From NCBI GenBank assembly GCA_905236455.1, contig CAJOPT010000040.1, positions 1 through 42,808 of the forward strand: 42,808 nt of DNA. The letters run 5' to 3'. This DNA is from an uncultured Prevotella sp. GTDB taxonomy: Bacteria > Bacteroidota > Bacteroidia > Bacteroidales > Bacteroidaceae. Positions 16,018 to 23,264 of the stretch are shown here, one piece after another. Position 1 is the stretch's first letter; each line of letters begins with the position of its first letter. Made by a program: the position numbers and the translations under genes. Under the pieces are notes generated by a model, which saw only the letters and a list, made by a program, of their open reading frames with translations, had not been told where the DNA came from and searched no databases.

Positions 16018-17229
16018 CTATCCTACGACCGTTTTATATGCATCCACGACACATTTGATAATAAACCCGACTTGTTCTTCGGTAAGTTGAGGATATACTG
16101 GCAGGGAAATCTCTTGTGAGAAATTCTTGTATGCCTGCGGGTAGTCCTTGATGTCATATCCCATTCCCTTGAAGAATGTCAATAATGGAAGAGGAATGAA
16201 GTGAACGTTTACAGCAACCTCCTGCTTTGTTATCTCACTTATAATGGCATCGCGCTTAGTTTCAGTGATGTCTTTGATGCGAAGAGCATAGACGTGGTAA
16301 GAGCTTTCACGTTTTTCAGTATGTGATGTTGGTGTAAGTGCCCAGTCATATTGTCTGAATGCTTGGTCATACGTCTCAAATATATGCTTACGCTTTTGGA
16401 ACAGTTCCTCGTATTTCCTGATTTGTGCCAATCCTATTGCGGCATTTACATCAGCAAGATTAGCTTTCATACCTTGACCGACAATGTCATAGCGCCAGCC
16501 ACCAGCCTTGCTCTTAGTGAAAGCATCCTTAGTCTGGCAGTTCAGTGTCATCAGGCGCATCTCTGCGTAAAGCTCGTCGTTGTCGAATGGCTCAGGCATA
16601 TTCAAACAGATGGCACCGCCTTCAGCTGTTGTGATGTTCTTTACCGCATGAAGCGAGAAGACCACTATGTCAGTCCTGCATCCCGCACGTCTTCCTTCAT
16701 ACTGAGCTCCGATGGAGTGGGCTGAATCACTCATTACAAGGATCCTGCCTAATTTCTCCTGTTTTTCGTTTGCCGGTTGGAACATTGACTTAATCTCAGG
16801 CTCCTTCACAAGACTCATGATAGAGTCATAGTCGCAAGGATAGCCGGCAATGTCAACAGGAAGTATGACCTTTGTCTTAGGAGTAATGGCTTTGCGTATA
16901 CAATCAACATTGATGTTAAAATCCTCTCCGGAGTCTACCATAACAGGCTTGCCGCCTGCCCATAAAACTGCCAAAGCCGTGGCGCAATAGGTGTATGCGG
17001 GAATTATGACCTCATCACCGGGCTGCAGTCCCCACCAACGAAGTGTCAGGATTGCGCCTGAGGTCCATGAGTTGACACCGACAGCCCTTTTTGCCTCTGA
17101 GATTTTAACGATCTCCTCTTCCAGAGCTTTTACTTTGGGACCGGTGGTAATCCAACCTGACTTCAGTGAGTCGGTCACTTCACTTATGACATCTTCATCA
17201 ATATATGGTGGTGAAAAAGGTATCTTCAT
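16018..17229 (-). CDS. DegT/DnrJ/EryC1/StrS-family sugar aminotransferase
   Basis: The 403-residue PLP enzyme transfers an amino group to a nucleotide-linked keto-sugar. It begins IPFSPPYIDEDVISEV, carries the family GWITTGP segment, the PLP-ring Asp in MSDSAHSIGA (Asp168) and the Schiff-base Lys in SLHAVKNITTAEGG (Lys197). Length is usual. It starts 6 bases after the stop of the sugar-phosphate transferase gene, so the two share a transcript. This suggests the first sugar of the polymer is an amino-deoxy sugar, as with the PglE/PglC pair. No matching dehydratase or acetyltransferase gene is in the window. Confidence 0.93.
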   Translation of the reverse strand: MKIPFSPPYIDEDVISEVTDSLKSGWITTGPKVKALEEEIVKISEAKRAVGVNSWTSGAILTLRWWGLQPGDEVIIPAYTYCATALAVLWAGGKPVMVDSGEDFNINVDCIRKAITPKTKVILPVDIAGYPCDYDSIMSLVKEPEIKSMFQPANEKQEKLGRILVMSDSAHSIGAQYEGRRAGCRTDIVVFSLHAVKNITTAEGGAICLNMPEPFDNDELYAEMRLMTLNCQTKDAFTKSKAGGWRYDIVGQGMKANLADVNAAIGLAQIRKYEELFQKRKHIFETYDQAFRQYDWALTPTSHTEKRESSYHVYALRIKDITETKRDAIISEITKQEVAVNVHFIPLPLLTFFKGMGYDIKDYPQAYKNFSQEISLPVYPQLTEEQVGFIIKCVVDAYKTVVG

Positions 17230-17235
17230 TTTCTT

Positions 17236-17865
17236 TTAGAATTTCTTTCCAAATACTATGCTCAGAAAAGTAAGGAGTAATATCTTCATATCCAGCCACA
17301 ATGAGCCATGCTCCAAATAGTAAAGGTCTAATTCCAATCTGCGCAACATCTTCTCCATAGTATCTGTATAGCCATTATAAAGTGTTGCGTACGATGTTAC
17401 CCCAGGGCGAATCTGATAGAGATATTCGTATCGGGGATCCTGCTCCATAATCAGGTCGATGAAGTATTTCCTTTCAGGGCGCGGTCCAATTAATGCCATG
17501 TCTCCTTTTACCACATTCCAAAACTGTGGAAGCTCGTCAAGGTGATGCTCCCGCAAGAAACGTCCTACACGTGTCAACCTGTTCTCGTTCTCATGCTGAA
17601 AGAGAGCCGCTCCGTCCTTCTCCGCATCAATAACCATACTCCTGAATTTGTATATGTTGAATGGCTTGCCGTTTCGTCCAATACGTTCCTGACAGAAAAT
17701 GGCAGCCCCTCCATCTTCAATCTTTATGGCAATGTAACAAATAAGGTATAAAGGGGAGAAAACAATCATACTGATGGCAGCAATACAGAAATCTAAGCAA
17801 CGCTTTAGTGCGTGCTCAAATTTATTCCTTCCATCATGTATATATACTATTTCAGGTGTAGCCAT
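17236..17865 (-). CDS. Undecaprenyl-phosphate sugar phosphotransferase (monotopic type)
   Basis: The 209-residue product is of PglC-like size. One hydrophobic re-entrant helix (about 24-48, with a SPLY turn) precedes the catalytic domain: FCQERIGRNGKPFNIYKFRSM, the Asp-Glu pair in HHLDELPQFWNVV (Asp110-Glu111), MALIGPRPE and IRPGVTSYATLYNG. It moves a sugar-1-phosphate onto undecaprenyl phosphate at the inner face of the membrane, starting repeat-unit synthesis. It is paired with an aminotransferase. A WecA-like enzyme for the same step lies at 20038-21135. The promoter is TAATTTTG at 17931-17924. Confidence 0.93.
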   Translation of the reverse strand: MATPEIVYIHDGRNKFEHALKRCLDFCIAAISMIVFSPLYLICYIAIKIEDGGAAIFCQERIGRNGKPFNIYKFRSMVIDAEKDGAALFQHENENRLTRVGRFLREHHLDELPQFWNVVKGDMALIGPRPERKYFIDLIMEQDPRYEYLYQIRPGVTSYATLYNGYTDTMEKMLRRLELDLYYLEHGSLWLDMKILLLTFLSIVFGKKF

Positions 17866-17923
17866 TTATTCAATAAATAAAAACGCCGTTAAAATTGGCT
17901 TTATTTACTAAACGATAACATTG

Positions 17924-17931
17924 CAAAATTA
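17924..17931 (-). promoter_or_regulatory. -7 element before the sugar transferase gene
   Basis: Minus-strand TAATTTTG matches TAnnTTTG, 58 bases before the start at 17865. No clear -33 TTTG was found, so support is moderate. Confidence 0.5.
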
Positions 17932-18003
17932 TTGCATTATGTTATAATTTATTTAAAAGATGAAACATGATATTTAAGATAATGCTCCATATATACGCTA
18001 TTG

Positions 18004-18129
18004 ATGTCTGATACCCGAAAGATATTTCAAAGCGTAGGAATGGGTGGCTATGATTACTTCATGCCGCAGACAAATAAGATGTATGAAACGCAGTTCGACT
18101 GGGTGAGGGTGTACCAGAAGAAGCAGTGA
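18004..18129 (+). pseudogene. C-terminal remnant of a GH16-type glycosidase
   Basis: In the 303-base gap between two minus-strand genes, a plus-strand open stretch of 41 codons ends MYETQFDWVRVYQKKQ before TGA. The closing DWVRVYQ strand is typical of the C-terminus of family 16 glycoside hydrolases (laminarinase or beta-glucanase type). No catalytic EIDxxE segment exists upstream, so only the tail of a gene survives. The rest of the gap is AT-rich and appears non-coding apart from the promoter at 17924-17931. Confidence 0.55.
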
Positions 18130-18168
18130 CGTTGAGCAATCAGTCAATGTGTTAGAATACTAAGGTCG

Positions 18169-19368
18169 TTAATACAGGAACCCCAACACCCATAGCGGCA
18201 GCTTGCGTCCAAGGGGAGCCTCAATGTTGTCGGCCAGCACAAAAGAGTCGGGCACGCCTGCAATCTGGTCAAACTGTTTGCCTTCGCCTCCCACTTCCAC
18301 AGTGTATTTCCCGTCTATGCGGAAGTCACCTTTCTTCTTAGAATATTCCAACTGATGCAAGTGGCTGATCTGGTTGACCGCAAAAGCTTCGCGAGCAGTG
18401 CCAATGTCGACGGTACCGGACGAGAGGGCATAGAGCAGGTTGGCATTTTCCACGTAAATCTTGTCGGGCTTCTGCATCTTTTTCACCGATTGCGCATCGG
18501 CATAGAGCAAGTTGAGCAGTTTTGCGCGCCCCATGTCACTTAAGTAGCCCGACACGGTGTTGCGGTGTACCTGTATTGTCGTTGCCAGTTTGCTGATGTC
18601 CACCTCGTATGGCACCGATGATGTCAGGATGCCCATCAGGGCCTTCAGCTTGCGGCAGTTGGAAACATCGACTCCGCACAGCTGCGGCAGCTCCACATCG
18701 ATGATGTATCCCACCACCTGCTCGATGGTGGTGTAGTAGTCGGTCTGGTTGCGAAGGTAGAAGGGGTAGTAGCCATACTGCAGGTATTCGTGGAAACAGG
18801 CTATTGGCCGGCACTGCGCGTTCACCTCCTGACAAAGACTGGCAGGGCGGAGCAACACCTCCTCCAACGTGCGCGGCTTAATGCTTACTCCTTTGTAGAA
18901 TAGCAGGAACTCGCGCAGCGACAGCCCCTGCATGTCGTAGGGTATGCAACGGCGAGAAAGGTCGGCATCGCCCTGCAGCACGTTGAGTAGCGACGACGAA
19001 CTGAATACCACCTTCATATCGGGATAGAGGTCGTATATCTCTTTCAGCTCGCAGCTCCAAGTGGGATATTTGTGCACCTCATCAAGTAGCAGCCGCTGAC
19101 CACCCTGCTGATAGAAACACTCTGCCAGGTCGAGCAGCGTGTGCGAACTGAAATATACCGAGTCCATCTGACAGTAGAGCACCTCACGGCTATATGGCTC
19201 GTAGTGAGTTTTGATGTATTGCAGCAGCAGTGTGCTCTTCCCCACGCCGCGAGGTCCGCGGATGGCAATCATGGGCGCTTCCCAGTTCACTTGGTTCATC
19301 ATCTCGCGAATAATGTCGGTAGGGGTGAGGGCAAGCAGCCGGTCGTGTTTCTTGAACAGTGTCTCCAT
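18169..19368 (-). CDS. AAA-type ATPase of the DUF4143 group
   Basis: The 399-residue product has Walker A GPRGVGKST (about 39-47), Walker B RLLLDEVHKYP (about 93-103), a sensor-like VVFSSSSLL, and then a helical region with a winged-helix-like segment (ISKLATTIQVHRNTVSGYLS) and a C-terminal nuclease-fold-like beta part (GDFRIDGKYTVEVGGEGKQ). This matches the AAA_14/DUF4143 proteins common in Bacteroidetes, whose role is unknown. The gene is visibly more GC-rich than its neighbours and lies among gene remnants, so it is probably a later insertion unrelated to capsule synthesis. A TACTTTTG element at 19398-19391 is its likely promoter. Confidence 0.85.
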   Translation of the reverse strand: METLFKKHDRLLALTPTDIIREMMNQVNWEAPMIAIRGPRGVGKSTLLLQYIKTHYEPYSREVLYCQMDSVYFSSHTLLDLAECFYQQGGQRLLLDEVHKYPTWSCELKEIYDLYPDMKVVFSSSSLLNVLQGDADLSRRCIPYDMQGLSLREFLLFYKGVSIKPRTLEEVLLRPASLCQEVNAQCRPIACFHEYLQYGYYPFYLRNQTDYYTTIEQVVGYIIDVELPQLCGVDVSNCRKLKALMGILTSSVPYEVDISKLATTIQVHRNTVSGYLSDMGRAKLLNLLYADAQSVKKMQKPDKIYVENANLLYALSSGTVDIGTAREAFAVNQISHLHQLEYSKKKGDFRIDGKYTVEVGGEGKQFDQIAGVPDSFVLADNIEAPLGRKLPLWVLGFLY

Positions 19369-19390
19369 TGCTTTGAATCATTTTGCGACG

Positions 19391-19398
19391 CAAAAGTA
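19391..19398 (-). promoter_or_regulatory. -7 element of the AAA ATPase gene
   Basis: Minus-strand TACTTTTG fits TAnnTTTG, 22 bases before the start codon at 19368, giving a short leader. The -33 box is not obvious. Confidence 0.45.
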
Positions 19399-19537
19399 AC
19401 AAAAATGCTGTACATAACCGTCAATTTCACCAACTATATTCGGCTTTTCAAAAACAATTTAAGCTTTTTTAGCCCTTTGTTCGCCAAATTGCTGTTTGCT
19501 GGCAGCACTTTTTGATACTTTTTGCTGTCCACAGACA

Positions 19538-19654
19538 GCACCTGAACTGACCGCGAAACTTGTTGGCAACAGTTTCCTGAATGAGAAGATGAAACGCAAA
19601 TACCTGCGAATCGTGAATGAACGCGTGAAGCGGTTTATTAGGAAGTCGGAGTAA
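19538..19654 (+). pseudogene. Unidentified gene tail
   Basis: This plus-strand open stretch of about 38 codons has a basic, helical, protein-like tail (NEKMKRKYLRIVNERVKRF) and ends at TAA 19652-19654. It has no start of its own. The family was not recognised. It lies in a 670-base gap of remnants between the ATPase and WecA-like genes. Confidence 0.35.
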
Positions 19655-19675
19655 AAGACTGCGGATGTATGATAC

Positions 19676-19884
19676 TTAGCACTGCAATCCTGCCAGATAT
19701 CTCTTGCTGTCATGCTTTCGCTTAAGTACCTTAACATAATATGTTGGTAGAAACATAAAAAGAAATATGAGTAAGCTTTTATTTTTGTGTATCCAAATAC
19801 CGTTTCATATGCGTTTACATTATATTTGACAAGTGAAAGCTTGTTGCTCGATACCGATTCTGTTCGCTGGCGGTAATAGGCAAA
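19676..19884 (-). pseudogene. Frameshifted C-terminal remnant of a family 2 glycosyltransferase
   Basis: The minus-strand translation from about 19884 gives AYYRQRTESVSSNKLSLVKY, which lines up with AYYRLRQNSISSNKFALVHY of the intact glycosyltransferase at 21413-22219. After a five-base homopolymer (19757-19761) the match continues in another frame as FLPTYYVKVLKRKHDS, against FLPTYAIKMIKRKYDS in the intact gene, and ends at TAA 19678-19676. The N-terminal catalytic part is missing. This is a diverged paralogue that was truncated and then frameshifted. Confidence 0.75.
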
Positions 19885-20043
19885 TGCCCGAAATACACTG
19901 AGGGTGCGCTTTCTTACAGCAAGACCCTCTACTTAAAAGAGAACAACGAGGAACGCTTCTATCCTGTCTCATCTAAGTTCGGTCTGGAGATGGTCACGCG
20001 GTTTGACGAGTTTACCTATCAAGATGTGCGTAGAGCTTTATGA
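19882..20043 (+). pseudogene. Unidentified gene tail overlapping the end of the WecA-like gene
   Basis: A plus-strand stretch open for about 54 codons reads like protein (LSYSKTLYLKENNEERFYPV, later FTYQDVRRAL) and ends at TGA 20041-20043. It abuts the glycosyltransferase remnant, so the two were joined by rearrangement. The family is unknown and there is no start codon with context. Confidence 0.35.
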
Positions 20044-21135
20044 GTTGGTGTTAGTGGTGTTTTTAGCGATGAACAGGTTCAGCACCTCATGGAACAACAC
20101 ATAGACGGCAATGTCGATGCAGACTACCCATGTCATGTTAAGGCGACAGCCAATGAGCCAGTTCAAAATCATATATGCAATGGCCAGCGCCACGATGACC
20201 AGCAGCGCCTGATATTGTGAGCATCCTGCTCGCATCAGCTTGTGGTGGATGTGGTTTTTGTCAGCTCCGAACACCGGCCGATGGTGACGGATGCGGTATA
20301 GTGATACTCTGACGGCATCAGCCACGGGGACGAAGAACAGCGTGGTGGGAACAAGTAGTGCCTCAGGGCGGTAGGGCATAATGTGCGTGTTGTTCATCGC
20401 ACATTTCAGGGCAATGAAGCCCAAGAAGTAACCTAGTGTCAAGCTGCCGGAGTCACCCATGAAAATCTTGGTGCCCTTCTCTGTATTTCCGAAGATGTTG
20501 AAATAGGTGTAAGCGCAAAGAATACCCATCAAGCCCGCAATCAGCAGACAGTAAGTGTAGATATATACTTCGTGTAGCATGAAGTAGCCCAGAAATACTG
20601 CCAGCATGAGAATCGACAGGGTAGATGCCAGTCCGTCAATGCCATCGATAAGGTTAATGGCATTGTTAATGAACACCAAGATAAAGACCGTCAGCGGGTA
20701 GCCAATATAAAACGGAATGTCGTCAATCCATAAAAAACCGTAGAGGTTGTTAAGGTACAGAAATGGCAATGGTAATAAGCTGGCTGCTACCACCAGCACC
20801 ACAAATTTAGTAATTGGTTTAATGTCCAGCAAGTCATCCAATATGCCAATACCATAGACCAGTATGAGTCCAAAGATGCACGAGAAACTGCTGATGTTCA
20901 CTATCACTTTATCACCCCCCGTGAGGTACTGTGCGGTAAGAATGGCAACAAAAGATATCAGCATGCAAGGCATGAAGGCAATGCCTCCCAGTCGGGGGAT
21001 GGCGTCGTGGTGTACTTTCCGCTCGTTGGGCAAGTCGTAGAGTTTCTTCTCCCTGCAAAATCTCATGATGGCAGGGATAATCAGAAATCCACTAATTGCA
21101 CTCAGCAGGAATGCTCCGAGTAAATATATTATCAT
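20038..21135 (-). CDS. WecA/TagO-like UDP-GlcNAc (or GalNAc) : undecaprenyl-phosphate transferase
   Basis: The 365-residue polytopic protein has about 11 hydrophobic helices and the family motifs PNERKVHHDAIPRLGG (37-51), DDLLDI (Asp100-Asp101), NLIDGIDGL (161-169), FMGDSGS (225-231) and the nucleotide-binding HIHH (295-298). It transfers a HexNAc-1-phosphate to undecaprenyl phosphate on the cytoplasmic side. It is a second possible initiating enzyme, besides the monotopic one at 17236-17865. It may serve this capsule or an O-antigen/cell-wall glycan. The gene is followed closely by remnants. It starts 277 bases from the next glycosyltransferase. Confidence 0.93.
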   Translation of the reverse strand: MIIYLLGAFLLSAISGFLIIPAIMRFCREKKLYDLPNERKVHHDAIPRLGGIAFMPCMLISFVAILTAQYLTGGDKVIVNISSFSCIFGLILVYGIGILDDLLDIKPITKFVVLVVAASLLPLPFLYLNNLYGFLWIDDIPFYIGYPLTVFILVFINNAINLIDGIDGLASTLSILMLAVFLGYFMLHEVYIYTYCLLIAGLMGILCAYTYFNIFGNTEKGTKIFMGDSGSLTLGYFLGFIALKCAMNNTHIMPYRPEALLVPTTLFFVPVADAVRVSLYRIRHHRPVFGADKNHIHHKLMRAGCSQYQALLVIVALAIAYMILNWLIGCRLNMTWVVCIDIAVYVLFHEVLNLFIAKNTTNTNS

Positions 21136-21412
21136 TGCAATATCGTTCTATTATTTATAGAACTGATGACACTGTAAAATATTGCATTCTTTCTGTTTTT
21201 TTTATCAAAAAGGTCCAGCTATGCCTTTTATTTACCCAGTACTCACCAAGTAATCACCGAAACTTCACAAGCTTTTTAACAATAACTATGTGAAATTAGT
21301 AAAATCTGCGTGCTTTTGATTACAAGCTGTAGTCGACAGGATTATTTTTCCGTAGATAGTCGTAAAAGTAATGTTGATATATCGTATTACAGTTCATTAT
21401 TATGTGTATTTT

Positions 21413-22219
21413 CTATTCTTTTGCGTGCTTATTCCTCATATACATAAAGCTGTCATATTTCCGCTTTATCATTTTAATTGCATACGTCGGCAGGAAAAAT
21501 GTAAAAAGGAATAGGTATGATCTAAGGGGCGAGAAGCCCAGCATTTCCTGATAGACACGTGCATTATAATGAACCAGTGCGAATTTGTTGCTTGATATTG
21601 AGTTCTGACGTAGCCGATAGTAAGCCAAAGGCTCTTTCATACCGTAGGCTACACGGCATTTCTTCAGCAGCATGATAAACATGGCCCAGTCTTGACGCTT
21701 GCGTAGAGATGGAAGGTAGAACTTCTCGCCCACAGCCTTCACGTCATAAACGGCAGTCAGACATCCTATCTTGTCGTCCCTCAGCATTCCCGCATAAGTT
21801 ACCACCTTAGGAGCAATGAAGATGCCTTTTTCTTGGTTGTTCTCATCGCACAGAATGTAGGAGGCATAGGTGAGCCCACATTTACGTTCTCTTAAGAAAG
21901 CTATCTGTTTCTCCAGTTTTTCAGGCATCCATCGGTCGTCACTGTCACAAAAGGCAATGTATTGCCCTTGTGCTTCCTTGATGCACTTATTTCTTGCAGG
22001 TCCAGCCCCTTGGTTTCGTTCAAGATAGAATACCTTGACTCTAGGATCTTTGCTCTTATAGTGCTCAAGAATGTCCCGTGTATTGTCTGTCGATCCGTCA
22101 TCTGCTATCATCAGTTCCAAATTTGTATATGTCTGGTTCAGCACGCACTCAATACTCTCGGAAAGAAACTTCCCGGTGTTGTAGGTAGGCATTATGACTG
22201 ATACTAACTCCTGTTTCAT
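21413..22219 (-). CDS. Family 2 glycosyltransferase (GT-A fold)
   Basis: The 268-residue product begins ELVSVIMPTYNTGKFL, with ADDGSTDNT at about 39-47 and the metal-binding DSDD at 92-95, followed by QDWAMF, the acceptor-side motif of this family. A longer frame starts at 22255, but TACCTTTG lies at 22252-22245, inside that extension, so ATG 22219 is the better start. It would add one sugar to the lipid-linked repeat unit. A broken paralogue lies at 19676-19884. The gene stands apart from the other glycosyltransferases, separated by the non-coding island at 22.4-22.9 kb. Confidence 0.9.
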   Translation of the reverse strand: MKQELVSVIMPTYNTGKFLSESIECVLNQTYTNLELMIADDGSTDNTRDILEHYKSKDPRVKVFYLERNQGAGPARNKCIKEAQGQYIAFCDSDDRWMPEKLEKQIAFLRERKCGLTYASYILCDENNQEKGIFIAPKVVTYAGMLRDDKIGCLTAVYDVKAVGEKFYLPSLRKRQDWAMFIMLLKKCRVAYGMKEPLAYYRLRQNSISSNKFALVHYNARVYQEMLGFSPLRSYLFLFTFFLPTYAIKMIKRKYDSFMYMRNKHAKE

Positions 22220-22244
22220 ATGGCTGTTCTTTGTAAATCGGCTG

Positions 22245-22252
22245 CAAAGGTA
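22245..22252 (-). promoter_or_regulatory. -7 element of the glycosyltransferase gene
   Basis: Minus-strand TACCTTTG, 26 bases before the start at 22219. It implies an independent transcript for the glycosyltransferase and perhaps the WecA-like gene. Confidence 0.6.
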
Positions 22253-22404
22253 CAAAAAATATAGGAATAATAGAGTTCTTTTAAGAAAAATGTGTATCTT
22301 TGCATAGAAATAGCAAACGATAAAGGTGGCAGGCAGAAGATATCTGATAGGAATACATACTTTATCTGAGACGAGTGGAATGTTACGGAGTGGGAGTTGA
22401 GTGT

Positions 22405-22896
22405 GCTAAAAACTAATTTTTAAAAAAGGTATTTTTGCGTCACGCGTCACACTTTTCCACATGAGCGGTGACGGAGGTGTAGACGGAAACTGTTGAAAGC
22501 AAGGCGGTTTCGGTATGGTATAAAGATGCAATGCTATGTACTTTTCCGAAAAAACATGGAGGTGATACAGGCTTTCCGTCACATTCGTGTCACATGTCTG
22601 TCTGTTGGCATTACATGGGTCTTTTCTGTCACGAACCCCCTGTTTAAAGGGTTTTGTGTCTATTTTGTGGTTTTCAGCCTGCAATATTGCATCATACTTG
22701 TATTTCGTTAGCATAACATTTCCATCGCATTTGCGTCACAAGTGCCGCAAATGCGACGCAATTACACTCTCAGACGCAGTTTTTTTGCAGTGCTACAGAT
22801 GGACTGCTTACATAAGTGCCTAATAACCAAATGTTTATCTTTAACCATGATATCGTGTTAGTGTGACGCGTGACGCAAAAATACTTTTTTAAAAAA
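22405..22896. repeat. Non-coding island bounded by 36-bp inverted repeats, rich in GTCAC
   Basis: The left arm at 22417-22452 and right arm at 22861-22896 are inverted copies differing by one indel (core GTATTTTTGCGTCACGCGTCAC). The interior has no convincing gene. It holds nine GTCAC/GTGAC words in total, about one being expected by chance, and an 11-bp perfect hairpin at 22725-22756. The left end (from 22405) recurs at 42765-42808 with one mismatch in 44 bases, so this is a dispersed element. Its nature is unknown: it could be a non-autonomous mobile element, the remains of an excised cassette, or a regulatory array. Confidence 0.7.
22725..22756. other. Perfect 11-bp hairpin inside the GTCAC island
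   Basis: TCGCATTTGCG (22725-22735) pairs with CGCAAATGCGA (22746-22756) around a 10-base loop that contains the GTCAC-derived TCACAAGTGC. There is no T-run after it, so it is not a typical terminator. Confidence 0.6.
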
Positions 22897-22900
22897 TTTC

Positions 22901-22940
22901 TTTTAGTCGCTTCGCTTTGTAAAAGCGTACTGAAGAAACG
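22901..22940. repeat. Dispersed hairpin repeat, copy 1
   Basis: TTTAGTCGCTTCGCTT..TAAAAGCGTACTGAAGA folds as AGTCGCTT/AAGCGTACT with one bulge. The same unit lies at 42643-42680 near the second island end. The association of this hairpin with both island copies suggests they belong together. Confidence 0.6.
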
Positions 22941-23115
22941 ATTTCTTTTTAGCAGATAGTTTCTTTAAAGCATCCCGATAAGTCTTGCTGTTAATAATGT
23001 GGATGCATAGTTTTGCGAATGATGGCAGCTTGATCTTGCAAGCTAAAAGCATAGCTTCTGTGCGAAAGTTGTTATAACTTTTCAGAAAGTTGTTACAACT
23101 ATTTTCTGATAGCAT
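22903..23115 (-). CDS. Doubtful small ORF next to the repeat island
   Basis: The 70-codon open frame reads plausibly as a basic helical protein (FAKLCIHIINSKTYRDALKK), but its last codons lie in the dispersed hairpin repeat. There, copy 2 also encodes LQYAFTKRSD before a stop, with synonymous differences. Near the start, a 21-bp tandem unit encodes SCNNFLK SYNNFRT. No family was recognised and no promoter is clear. It may be a real small gene shared by the repeats, or only repeat-derived sequence. The 149 bases beyond its start (23116-23264) hold a 14-bp palindrome, ATACAAATTTGTAT (23199-23212), and nothing else obvious. Confidence 0.3.
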   Translation of the reverse strand: MLSENSCNNFLKSYNNFRTEAMLLACKIKLPSFAKLCIHIINSKTYRDALKKLSAKKKSFLQYAFTKRSD

Positions 23116-23264
23116 AGCTATTGTAATGGAATATCAATGCTTTGGTAAGATGTACAAACAGATGTTGCCGTCAAATATAAATTACGCAAAAAAGAATAAT
23201 ACAAATTTGTATAATAAATAGGTTTTTGATGTTTCCTATTTTTTATAGCTACATTTGTTTGTTT

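Noticed and set aside
19459..19737. A 92-codon minus-strand frame
   Set aside because: Part of it is the wrong-frame continuation of the glycosyltransferase remnant and the rest resembles nothing; it is better explained as decayed sequence.
22406..22823. Open frames of 72-102 codons inside the GTCAC island
   Set aside because: They overlap on both strands, run through the inverted repeat and hairpin, and show no protein-like pattern or start context.
22405..22896. CRISPR array suggested by repeated GTCAC words
   Set aside because: The words are too short and irregularly spaced, and no cas gene is present.
22405..22896. Complete insertion sequence
   Set aside because: Inverted ends are present, but there is no transposase gene or evident target-site duplication.
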